Of a stretch of 64,000 nt of DNA, positions 53,754 through 61,900 are shown piece after piece. Position 1 is the first letter of the stretch. Each line of letters opens with the position of its first letter. The position numbers and the translations under genes were made by a program. The DNA is from Candidatus Zixiibacteriota bacterium (GTDB taxonomy: Bacteria > Zixibacteria > MSB-5A5 > GN15 > FEB-12), in the NCBI GenBank assembly GCA_019038695.1, contig JAHOYZ010000007.1:62001-126000 (forward strand), in the 5' to 3' direction. The notes below the pieces were generated by a model. That model saw only the letters and a list, made by a program, of their open reading frames with translations, was not told the origin of the DNA and ran no database searches.

Positions 53754-55571
53754 ATGAGGACCGTAATTATCGGCGGCGGTCGGGGAGCACGCGCAATTAT
53801 CAGACTGGCTACCAGCGACTACCTCAAAGAACTGGCTCTCGATATTGTATGTGTCATCGATCCCGACCCATCAGCGCCGGGAATGGTATATGCCCGCGAG
53901 AAGGAGATTAAAACTTCCGGACGCATGGATGACGGTATAGCGTTTCCCGGGTTGGAAATGATAATCGAGCTAACCGGACAGGATCAGGTGGTAAATGACA
54001 TTCACAAGAAGATCCCCATCGGTGTTACTTTCATGGATCATACTTCCGCACGGCTGTTCTGGGATGTAGCCAATGCCCGGGAGGAGACGATCAGCCGCTT
54101 GGAGGAAATCACCGCCCTGGAAGAACGCATCGAATCGGAACGGTTGTTCCTTCAGAACCTGGTTGATAATATCCCCGACCTATTGGTCGTGTTCAACCGA
54201 GACCGTAAAGCCATCAAAGTCAACGCCAGTTTCTGTCGTTTTGTCGGCATATCGCCGATGGACGCAGTGGGATTGACCTGCGAGGAACTCTTAGTCAATA
54301 CCGGCCTAGCCGAAAAATGTAGGGAGACAAACAACCTACTTGATGATGCCTACCACACCGGCCGCCCGCACACAATGATATGGAAAACCCAGGAACCAAA
54401 TATGTCCTACTGGGAAGTATCGCGGGTTCCTATCCTCAATCGCAGTGGCAATATCGAAGCCGTCCTGGGAACCTGGCATCGCATTACCGAACGGGTGAAA
54501 CTTCAGCATGAAATCGAAACAGCCGAACAGCGCTTCAGGGGCTTCATCGACTCCGCCCATGACTGGATTTCGATCAAGGACCATCAGGGTCGTTACGTAA
54601 TCGTCAACCCGGTGTGCGCCAAAGCGCTAAATCACTCGCCTGAAGAATTTGTCGGTAAGACCCCCGAAGACCTATTGACGCCGGAACTGGCTGACGATAT
54701 CCGCCGTCGTGACGCCAGAGTACTTCGCACCAACAAACACCAGACCTATGATGAAGTTTTCCAGGTCGATGGCAAGGAACACTATTTCCAGACCCTGCGG
54801 TTTCCTCTTCAGGACTACAAAGGAACTACAATTGGCGTTTGTACTATTTCGCGGGATGTGTCTTCGGAGAAAGACTTGCAGACCCAATTGGCTCAATCGG
54901 CAAAACTGGCCGCAGTGGGTCAACTGGCCGCCGGAGTCGCCCACGAAATCAACAATCCCCTGACCGGTGTGCTGGCCTTTGCGGAAGATCTGGTGGACGA
55001 ACTGGACAAGTCCAGTCCCCATCAGGAGTCCCTGAAAGTCATTGTCAGAGAAACTCTGCGCTGTCGTGACATCGTGAGGAACCTGCTTGACTTTGCCCGC
55101 CAGGAAACGCCTAAACTGGAATTGATCGAACTGAACCGGATTGTGGACCAGTCCCTGACATTGGTGGAACGGCTTCCGCAATTTCGGGACATCGCGATCG
55201 ACCGCCAACTGGATCCTTCTGTACCGAGGGTAAACTGTGATCTCTACCAACTTCAGCAAGTGGTGCTGAACCTGATGCTCAACGCTCAGGATGCCATGAA
55301 GGGTAAAGGAAACATCAAACTGTCCACAACCTATGATCGACTGCGCGACAAGTGCTTGATTTCCGTTGAGGACGACGGACCCGGGATTCCGGAAAACCTG
55401 ATTGACAAACTATTCGAACCTTTCTTTTCTACCAAGGGAACCTCCGGTCTGGGATTGGCCGTTAGTTGGGGAATTGTGGAACGCCACCACGGAGTGATTG
55501 AAGTGGATATGGCTGACAGCGGTGGAGCGATTTTTAGAATCGTTCTACCGGCAGCATCAGACTTGGAATGA
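53754..55571 (+). CDS. PAS histidine kinase with N-terminal Rossmann-like domain
   Basis: A 605-residue soluble sensor kinase with no membrane span. Residues 1-105 look like an NAD/CoA-type Rossmann fold (VIIGGGRGARAIIRLA, LDIVCVIDPD, EMIIELTGQDQVV). A short coil leads to PAS domains at about 135-245 and 265-375. The HisKA box is GVAHEINNPLTGVLAF, and the HATPase motifs are NLMLNAQDAMKG, EDDGPGIPENLI and TSGLGLAVSWG. The Rossmann module could sense NAD(H) or a related dinucleotide, which is inference. The partner regulator follows by 39 bases. Confidence 0.87.
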   Translation: MRTVIIGGGRGARAIIRLATSDYLKELALDIVCVIDPDPSAPGMVYAREKEIKTSGRMDDGIAFPGLEMIIELTGQDQVVNDIHKKIPIGVTFMDHTSARLFWDVANAREETISRLEEITALEERIESERLFLQNLVDNIPDLLVVFNRDRKAIKVNASFCRFVGISPMDAVGLTCEELLVNTGLAEKCRETNNLLDDAYHTGRPHTMIWKTQEPNMSYWEVSRVPILNRSGNIEAVLGTWHRITERVKLQHEIETAEQRFRGFIDSAHDWISIKDHQGRYVIVNPVCAKALNHSPEEFVGKTPEDLLTPELADDIRRRDARVLRTNKHQTYDEVFQVDGKEHYFQTLRFPLQDYKGTTIGVCTISRDVSSEKDLQTQLAQSAKLAAVGQLAAGVAHEINNPLTGVLAFAEDLVDELDKSSPHQESLKVIVRETLRCRDIVRNLLDFARQETPKLELIELNRIVDQSLTLVERLPQFRDIAIDRQLDPSVPRVNCDLYQLQQVVLNLMLNAQDAMKGKGNIKLSTTYDRLRDKCLISVEDDGPGIPENLIDKLFEPFFSTKGTSGLGLAVSWGIVERHHGVIEVDMADSGGAIFRIVLPAASDLE

Positions 55572-55610
55572 TGTCTCTACGATGGCGGTAGAACCGCCGG
55601 GAGTTGAGTG

Positions 55611-56399
55611 ATGGATAGAAAACTGAATGTTCTGGTCGTGGATGATGAGCAAATCGTGCTGGACAGCGTTCGCAAACACCTCGGCAAGGAGGATTATGTC
55701 ATTCACACGGCGCTGGCCGCAGACAAGGCACTGGAGTTGGTCAGACAGGGCGAGATCGACATTGTTCTGACTGACCTCATGATGCCGGAGATCGACGGTC
55801 TGGAGTTCATGCGCCTGGTCAAAGTCGACTTCCCGCACCTGCCGGTGATCATGATCACCGGCTACGCCACTATCAACACTGCCCTCCAGGCAACGCAACT
55901 GGGAGCTTTTGACTATGTGGCCAAACCATTTACCCGTAAGGAACTTCAGGGCGTTGTCCGACGGGCTGCCGAAATGGCCAGCCCCCCCGACTCAGCCCAG
56001 CGTGGACAAATCACAGGCGAAAGGTCAGATACCGATTCCCACGAGCGAATTCAGGAATTCAAATCCGTGGGCGACAATGCCTGGCTGATGCTACGAGATG
56101 ACGGCATAGTCGTGTTTGGTGTCGAGCACTCTTTCCTCCAGACTATCGGAACTGTCCAGAATATCTATCTCCCATCGATCGGAGACAAGTTACGCCAGGG
56201 TGGCACTTATTTGCAGATCATGTCGACGGACATGCGTTCACATTCACTGGTCTCACCGTTGTCGGGAACCGTCGTGGAGGTCAACCAGAAAGTAATTGAT
56301 GATCCCCAATCAGCTCTACAGGACCCTTTTGGTGAGGGCTGGCTGATTCGTCTACAACCCTCACGATTCGATCTTGAGATTAAGGAATTGGGACTGTAG
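55611..56399 (+). CDS. Response regulator with GcvH-like output domain
   Basis: A 262-residue regulator. The receiver (about residues 1-120) is complete: LVVDDEQIVLDS, phospho-acceptor Asp55 in IVLTDLMMPEIDG, the Thr in VIMITGYAT and the Lys in YVAKPFT. After a linker, residues 145-258 follow glycine-cleavage H protein (AWLMLRDDGIVVFGV, LPSIGDKL, SPLSGTVVEVNQ, DPFGEGWLIRLQPS). The lipoyl Lys position is Met, so it should not carry lipoate. Its output is not DNA binding of a known type. The ATG at 55611 has GGGAG upstream. Confidence 0.85.
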   Translation: MDRKLNVLVVDDEQIVLDSVRKHLGKEDYVIHTALAADKALELVRQGEIDIVLTDLMMPEIDGLEFMRLVKVDFPHLPVIMITGYATINTALQATQLGAFDYVAKPFTRKELQGVVRRAAEMASPPDSAQRGQITGERSDTDSHERIQEFKSVGDNAWLMLRDDGIVVFGVEHSFLQTIGTVQNIYLPSIGDKLRQGGTYLQIMSTDMRSHSLVSPLSGTVVEVNQKVIDDPQSALQDPFGEGWLIRLQPSRFDLEIKELGL

Positions 56400-56439
56400 T
56401 AGAGGTAGGCCAGAATCCTCGATAACGCGACATATGGTC

Positions 56440-56467
56440 GGCACCCGAGGTTTGCTCCTCGGATGCC
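56440..56467 (+). terminator. Hairpin after the two-component pair (possible terminator)
   Basis: GGCACCCGAGG (56440-56450) pairs with CCTCGGATGCC (56457-56467), with one small mismatch. A weak T-rich tail (TTCATTTC) follows, about 40 bases past the stop. Further on, to 56635, the sequence shows no supported feature. Confidence 0.5.
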
Positions 56468-56635
56468 ATTCATTTCGCATCATGTCCAAATGGGCAGTTT
56501 AGGGTCGTGTCCAGGACAGGCCTTTACAGCCGGAGCCACAGTGGGCCACGCGGGGAATCGAAAAACGTGTCACATCATCCTCCTTGATTAGAGTTACTAG
56601 CTCAACCAGCGATTAGCATAAAGGAAACTGGTCAC

Positions 56636-56806
56636 TTACTTCTTCTCCTTGGTAGGTTCACAGCACGAGGTGGCCGAGGACTGGTCTTTAGACTCCTGAG
56701 GGGAGCATCCACAAAGGCAGAGTCCCTTGAGATCCTTACCATTCACGTCAATCCGGTAACCGTCGTCGGTCTCTGTCACTTTGATACGTCCGAGTTCTTT
56801 TTCCAT
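56636..56806 (-). CDS. 56-residue Cys-rich protein downstream of arsR
   Basis: A small soluble protein beginning MEKELGRIKVTETDDGYRID and ending with a Lys-rich tail. The Cys cluster LCLCGCSPQ plus CCEP gives five cysteines in about 20 residues, a layout typical of metal-binding peptides. A perfect GGAGGTGA site precedes the ATG by five bases. It lies on the same strand, 79 bases after the ArsR gene, with palindromic AT-rich sites between. I recognise no family. A metal or metalloid sink or partner is inferred from context. Confidence 0.65.
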   Translation of the reverse strand: MEKELGRIKVTETDDGYRIDVNGKDLKGLCLCGCSPQESKDQSSATSCCEPTKEKK

Positions 56807-56839
56807 AAATCACCTCCAGGTTAAAGTTGTTATATCCTT

Positions 56840-56863
56840 ATATGTACATATCTACATATATGT
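56840..56863 (-). promoter_or_regulatory. Candidate ArsR operator between arsR and the Cys-rich gene
   Basis: Two perfect palindromes lie next to each other: ATATGTACATAT (56840-56851) and ACATATATGT (56854-56863). AT-rich dyads of this kind are typical ArsR/SmtB targets. A TATAAC-like box follows on the minus strand toward the small gene. Confidence 0.45.
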
Positions 56864-56885
56864 TTCCAAAAAAACACATCGAAGG

Positions 56886-57191
56886 CTATTTTTTTTTGCT
56901 TTTCTTTGCTTTCGGGACCACAATCTCAAGACAATTGCAGAAACCAGAGCAACAAGACCGTATTGCATCCTTGTTTAGGCTGTAGAAGACCTTCTGCCCC
57001 TCGCGTCGATCGACTACTATCCCGGAGTCTCTCATCAGAGCCAGGTGCCGGCTGATCGTAGGCTGGGCTAGGCCGATCTGGATGGTAATTTCCCCTACGG
57101 TCATCTCGCGAGAGGTCAACGCCTGCAGTATACGCAGACGCGAGGGATCACCAAAAGCCTTGAAATACCTACTGAACTGCTTCTCATCCAT
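56886..57191 (-). CDS. ArsR-family metal-responsive repressor
   Basis: A 101-residue winged-helix repressor. The core is FKAFGDPSRLRILQALTS, TVGEITIQIGLAQPTISRHLALM, then DSGIVVDRREGQKVFYSL. The C-terminal part has CCSGFCNCLEI, four cysteines well placed to bind a thiophilic metal or metalloid, followed by a basic tail. The ATG at 57191 follows GGAAGA, so the longer frame is not used. AT-rich palindromes lie on both sides of the gene, consistent with autoregulation. The inducer cannot be told from sequence. Confidence 0.87.
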   Translation of the reverse strand: MDEKQFSRYFKAFGDPSRLRILQALTSREMTVGEITIQIGLAQPTISRHLALMRDSGIVVDRREGQKVFYSLNKDAIRSCCSGFCNCLEIVVPKAKKSKKK

Positions 57192-57232
57192 CGTTTTATC
57201 TTCCAACTTTGCGCAACTAGCCAACATCGCTG

Positions 57233-57271
57233 GTATACAATATATATAAGCAACTTCATTGATCCGGGCAA
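57233..57271 (-). promoter_or_regulatory. Promoter and candidate operator of the ArsR gene
   Basis: On the minus strand TTGCCC (57266-57271) and TATATA (57243-57248) are separated by 17 bases. The -10 box is embedded in TATATATA and lies next to GTATAC (57233-57238), so a bound repressor would block it. A leader of about 45 bases reaches the ATG. Confidence 0.45.
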
Positions 57272-57488
57272 GCACTCCCTACCCCAACAGCCCCTTCATT
57301 ACGAATCACTTGTTCAAAACCAACTTCGGCATTATCATGAGAAAGGATACTGCGGGTCATGCACTTGGTGTCGGGCGTCCTCAATTCAGGTACTGCCAAA
57401 CAAACAATTGCTGACCGTAGTTCGTTCCTCTAAGAAAGACGACAACTGTCGCTGACAAGAGATACGCTATCAATGCTGGAGAGATGAA

Positions 57489-60400
57489 ATGAATCTGACC
57501 CGTTCGACCGTTCTTGTTATTGCTTCCATGCTGCTCCTAACTATGTCGGCTTGGCCGGGAGAACTATCGCCCCAACTGCGACAACAGATCGCTGCCAAGG
57601 CCAATATCGAATTGATTCCGGTGTGGATAGGCCTTCCTCGGACCAAGCGAATCGCTGGCTTGAAAACTGAAGTTCTGGAACTGGCTAGTTCTCACCGTGG
57701 TCGTTATCAAGCAGCCATGAACCTCCTGAAGGAAGAACACGTAACGCGACAGGCCAGCCTTCTCGCCCACCTTGAACAACTCAAATCGCAGGGCAGGGCC
57801 ACAAATATCAAATCGCACTGGATAACGAACATCATCGAGGTCAAACTGGCCGTGGGCGATTTGGAGGTCCTTGCCGCCCGAGGCGATATTGAAATGATCT
57901 ACGCTGTACCTTCGGTGAACCTGATACCGCCCGAGAAAACAGACCCGGCTCAGTCTATGTCGACAGCAGGAGTTGAAACCAATCTATCGTTTATTAATGC
58001 CGACGCTGCCTGGGCGGCTGGCTACACCGGTGCGGGGCGTGTAATCTGCTCGTTTGACACGGGCGTCGACGGCCACCATCCAGCCCTCGTGAACAACTGG
58101 AAAGGCCACGACGGTGACTCAGCGGCGGCCTGGTTCGACCCTCAAGACCAACAGCCGTTTCCTCATATTCTCACGGGAAAGTATCCAAGTCACGGCACAC
58201 ACGTTATGGGCATCCTTGTTGGTCATGATGATGCAACCGGTGATACTATTGGAGTTGCTCCGGACGCCGAATGGATTTCGGCCGCAGTTATCAATATCTC
58301 AGGAGCCTCTATCATCGACGCCTTTGAATGGGCGGCTGATCCCGACGGCGACCCAAACTCGATAGACGACCTCCCCGACGTCATAAATCATAGTTGGGGA
58401 GTTAAGGATATTGACTGTCAGAGTATCTTCTTTGACATGATCGACAATCTTGAAGCTTTGGGAATTGTTAACATATTTGGAGCCGGTAACGAAAGTGCCG
58501 TTTCATCTATTCGTAACCCGGCCAACCGCGCCCTTGATTCGCTTGATTGTTTCGCGGTCGGAAACGTACGGCCCGAATTGCCGCTGACTATCGATCCCAG
58601 TTCATCGCGTGGTCCCTCAGACTGCAACGGTGCCATCAAACCCAACGTTGTGGCCCCCGGTTACACCATACGGTCATCAATACCATACGGTAACTACTCT
58701 CCCATGACCGGGACTTCAATGTCCACCCCCCATGTGTCTGGACTGGTGGCACTGCTTCGACAGAAGAACCCCAATGCTACGGTGGATGAGATCAAAAAGG
58801 CAATCCTGACTACCGCCGCTGATCACGGGCACAACCTCCCCGACAATAACTATGGCTGGGGGTTGATCGACTGCATGGCAGCGCTGAATGCTCTGTCGGC
58901 GGTCAACGCGGCTCCCAATGTTCGAATCTATACTTTCGATCATGACCCCATTGAACCGGGAGATACGGTCGAGGGAACGGTGGTGATGCAAAACCTGGGA
59001 GCTTCCGTGTCCAATGTCTCGGCGACAATAACCGGCTCCTACCCGTCGCTGACACCAATCAACGGCAGTGCCTATTTTGGCAGTATAAATGAAGGCGACA
59101 CACTACGCTCGAACGATACAATCCGTGTAGTCGTTTCCGACACAGTTACTCCCGGCAGCGTCCTGTCCCTCGACTTCTTGATTACTGGTGATGGCTACTC
59201 GCAACCAGCCAAGCTGTTTTTTTTGGTCGAATCGAAGCTCCAACGTTCAATCGCCACTCACGATATTGGCCGCATTACATATAGCGTTACCAACTTTGGC
59301 ACCTATGGACTCGGGGATCATTCCTTCTTCCCCGGAGGCGGGCTTGGATTTCAACTGGACAACACCGGAAATGACCTATGGGAGAGTGGCCTGATCATTG
59401 GAAGCAGTGCCGCCAACATCTCGGATGGTGTTCGAAATCCTGCTGGTGAACCGGACGGCGATTTCAAAGTTCTCCCAGGGGGGAACATACAGCTACTTCA
59501 GCCGGGCAATGATGCTTCCCAGGAGACATACTCGATTTTCGATGATTCCCGCGCGGAAGCCCCGCTGGGTCTAAAAGTGATCCAGCAGTCTTATGCTTAT
59601 GATACTCCTCCTAACGACGTTTTCATAATCATGCGTTACATCATTAGTAACGAGAACTCCTATCCGCTTAGCGGTATTCGACTTGGCCTGTATTCTGACT
59701 GGGATGTCCTCGTCTTTACTAACAACGCTGGGGGCTGGGACAGCGACAACAGCATTCTCTGGACTGCTTACAATAATGGGTCTACGATTAACAACTACCG
59801 GGGTATGACCGTAATCGATGGTCAGGTGACAACCGGTCTCACAGCGTCAGGGTCTCTGATTACTTGGGATAATTTTGGTGACGGATTCACTGAAGACGAA
59901 AAATACGTCGCCTTGTCGGACGGGTTCGCATCCGCATCAACATATGTCGATTCATCCATTGATCTATTGCAGTTGATTGCAGTGGGACCAAAACTATTCA
60001 CAGCCGGTTCCGTTGACACAGTGGCTTTTGCCATTGTGGCCGGAGCCTCCCAAAGCGATCTTGTTGTAGCGGCAGCCGACGCGACCTGGTGCTACGATTC
60101 ACTAATTAACAACCCAACACCTGATGCTCCCGTAATATCTAACATTCCTGATCAGACCATCACCGAAGGCGGCAGCTTCGCTACTATTTCTCTTGATGAC
60201 TATGTATTTGACATAAACAATACCGACGCCGAGATGACTTGGAGTTACAGCGGTAACGTTGAGTTATTGGTCGATATAACTGCCCGCGTCGCGACTATCA
60301 CGGCTCCGGCTGACTGGAACGGGACCGAAATGATTACGTTCAGGGCTACCGATCCGGTTAACCTGTATGACGAGGATGTAGCGTCCTTTACGGTCTTGGC

Positions 60401-60986
60401 TGATGGCCCGAATCTGATCTGTTCCCCAGGTTCTCTGGAATTTAGCGCAGATAGAGGTAAAGACGGTCCGTCGGCGAAGATTCTCAACCTGACAACATCC
60501 GACAATTCTTCCGTATCATGGTCGGCCAGTAAGGACTCAAGTTGGCTGAGCATCTCGCCCACGTCTGGTGGTACACCTCAGGAAATAAGTGTGAGCATCA
60601 CGGATACTGATCTTCCACTAACAGTTTATCACGATACTATTACAATTACATCCACCGAAATAGCGAACAGCCCTCTTAGTATTCCCATCATTCTCACCAT
60701 AAATGCGCCGGCGTGGGCTCTTGACCAGAACTACCCCAACCCATTTAACCCATCGACTTCTATCCGGTACAGTCTATATAAGCGCTGTCAAGTGACGATT
60801 GACGTCTATAATATCCTCGGCCAACGCGTTACCACTCTGGTGGACAAAGTACAATCTGCGAGCACGTATGAGATACAATGGGACGGAACTGATTTCGCAG
60901 GCAAAAAAGTGGCAACCGGTCTCTACTTCTATCGATTGAAGGCCGGCGGTCACGTTGAGGCGAAGAAGATGCTGTTGATCAAGTAG
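57489..60986 (+). CDS. Secreted subtilisin-like S8 protease with FlgD-like sorting tail
   Basis: An 1,165-residue exported serine protease. A signal peptide (to about residue 24) and an inhibitor-like propeptide precede the catalytic domain at about 175-475, with Asp in SFDTGVDGHH, His in SHGTHVMGIL and Ser in GTSMSTPHVSGLVALL. Several Ig/Fn-like and cadherin-like beta modules follow. The C-terminus is NYPNPFNPSTSIRYSL followed by the FlgD-like GQRVTTLVDK and LYFYRLKAGG, the sorting signal typical of FCB bacteria. An extracellular or surface-attached protease is inferred. Confidence 0.93.
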   Translation: MNLTRSTVLVIASMLLLTMSAWPGELSPQLRQQIAAKANIELIPVWIGLPRTKRIAGLKTEVLELASSHRGRYQAAMNLLKEEHVTRQASLLAHLEQLKSQGRATNIKSHWITNIIEVKLAVGDLEVLAARGDIEMIYAVPSVNLIPPEKTDPAQSMSTAGVETNLSFINADAAWAAGYTGAGRVICSFDTGVDGHHPALVNNWKGHDGDSAAAWFDPQDQQPFPHILTGKYPSHGTHVMGILVGHDDATGDTIGVAPDAEWISAAVINISGASIIDAFEWAADPDGDPNSIDDLPDVINHSWGVKDIDCQSIFFDMIDNLEALGIVNIFGAGNESAVSSIRNPANRALDSLDCFAVGNVRPELPLTIDPSSSRGPSDCNGAIKPNVVAPGYTIRSSIPYGNYSPMTGTSMSTPHVSGLVALLRQKNPNATVDEIKKAILTTAADHGHNLPDNNYGWGLIDCMAALNALSAVNAAPNVRIYTFDHDPIEPGDTVEGTVVMQNLGASVSNVSATITGSYPSLTPINGSAYFGSINEGDTLRSNDTIRVVVSDTVTPGSVLSLDFLITGDGYSQPAKLFFLVESKLQRSIATHDIGRITYSVTNFGTYGLGDHSFFPGGGLGFQLDNTGNDLWESGLIIGSSAANISDGVRNPAGEPDGDFKVLPGGNIQLLQPGNDASQETYSIFDDSRAEAPLGLKVIQQSYAYDTPPNDVFIIMRYIISNENSYPLSGIRLGLYSDWDVLVFTNNAGGWDSDNSILWTAYNNGSTINNYRGMTVIDGQVTTGLTASGSLITWDNFGDGFTEDEKYVALSDGFASASTYVDSSIDLLQLIAVGPKLFTAGSVDTVAFAIVAGASQSDLVVAAADATWCYDSLINNPTPDAPVISNIPDQTITEGGSFATISLDDYVFDINNTDAEMTWSYSGNVELLVDITARVATITAPADWNGTEMITFRATDPVNLYDEDVASFTVLADGPNLICSPGSLEFSADRGKDGPSAKILNLTTSDNSSVSWSASKDSSWLSISPTSGGTPQEISVSITDTDLPLTVYHDTITITSTEIANSPLSIPIILTINAPAWALDQNYPNPFNPSTSIRYSLYKRCQVTIDVYNILGQRVTTLVDKVQSASTYEIQWDGTDFAGKKVATGLYFYRLKAGGHVEAKKMLLIK

Positions 60987-61101
60987 TGGAAATTGGTAGA
61001 TGATCCTGCTCAGACGGGATAGTGTAAATCGTCAGAAACATAGCCGTCATGACGCTCCTGGTGATGTAGTATGAACCTTGGAACCGTAGTGCGCTATCGC
61101 A

Positions 61102-61647
61102 TCATGTCGTAGCGTAACGTCCACATGAAGGATCAAGGAAGAGATAAGGTTTCCATCGATCCTGAACACCGTAGTGGCGGTGAATAAAAGTAATATAGCT
61201 GGGGCGAAACGGCTTGCGCCGTAATTTCATGCCAGCCTGTTCCGGAGTCCGGTCCCCTTTCTTGTTGTTGCATCGAGTGCACGCACAAACCAGATTCGTC
61301 CATGTCGCCAGACCGTTCTTCATTTTCGGAATAACGTGATCAACAGTCATTGGTCCTCGTCGGGAGCCACAATACTGACAGAGATTATCATCACGCATGA
61401 TGATATTGCGACGCGTCAGCATGATTTGCTTATATGGAACCTTACGATATTGCCATAACCGTACAACCGAGGGTAGCGCGTATGACCTGCTGACCGTTCG
61501 CACCTTCAAACCGTCAGCCGTTTCCAACATCTCGGCCTTACCCGCAAACATAAGTACAAAGGCACGCCGAGCGGAGCAGACCGTCAGCGGCTCGTAGTTC
61601 TGATTCAAAAGCAGAACCCGTCGATTGACCAGCGGTGTCGTATACAT
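61102..61647 (-). CDS. HNH endonuclease
   Basis: A 181-residue HNH nuclease. The zinc and catalytic region is CQYCGSRRGPMTVDHVIPKMKNG, followed by TNLVCACTRCNNKKGDRTPEQA, so both zinc Cys pairs and the HNH residues are intact. The N-terminal VLLLNQNYEPLTVCSARRA is the usual start of the widespread chromosomal HNH family whose role is not settled. No intron, phage or restriction gene lies beside it. GAGG precedes the ATG. Confidence 0.9.
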   Translation of the reverse strand: MYTTPLVNRRVLLLNQNYEPLTVCSARRAFVLMFAGKAEMLETADGLKVRTVSRSYALPSVVRLWQYRKVPYKQIMLTRRNIIMRDDNLCQYCGSRRGPMTVDHVIPKMKNGLATWTNLVCACTRCNNKKGDRTPEQAGMKLRRKPFRPSYITFIHRHYGVQDRWKPYLFLDPSCGRYATT

Positions 61648-61847
61648 GCCATAACCTCAACAATGACACTCGTCGATCGGAATCCACATGCCTTGTGGTC
61701 CTCGTCAGCAGGTGGGAACTGCAAGCGACGAGTGGTACCATTAGAGTGGAAAATAGCTGCTTCGACGGCTGTGTCAATTGATTTTTCGAGAACGTCTTAA
61801 TCGATACGGCCTGTCAATGACATTCCACAACAATAAAATTACCTGAC

Positions 61848-61878
61848 AAAAAACAGGCCGGGGGTTAATCCGGCCTGC
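61848..61878 (-). terminator. Intrinsic terminator of the malic enzyme gene
   Basis: Read on the minus strand, CAGGCCGG pairs perfectly with CCGGCCTG (61854-61861 with 61870-61877) and is followed by a run of six T. It lies just downstream of the fusion gene stop. The rest of the 61648-61900 gap shows nothing I can support. Confidence 0.9.
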
Positions 61879-61900
61879 TAAAAGACTATTGTGAGTCGGA

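Noticed and set aside
56781-56978. A 65-codon plus-strand frame across the arsR/Cys-rich gap
   Set aside because: It runs through the AT-rich operator region and antisense to arsR, and has no ribosome binding site.
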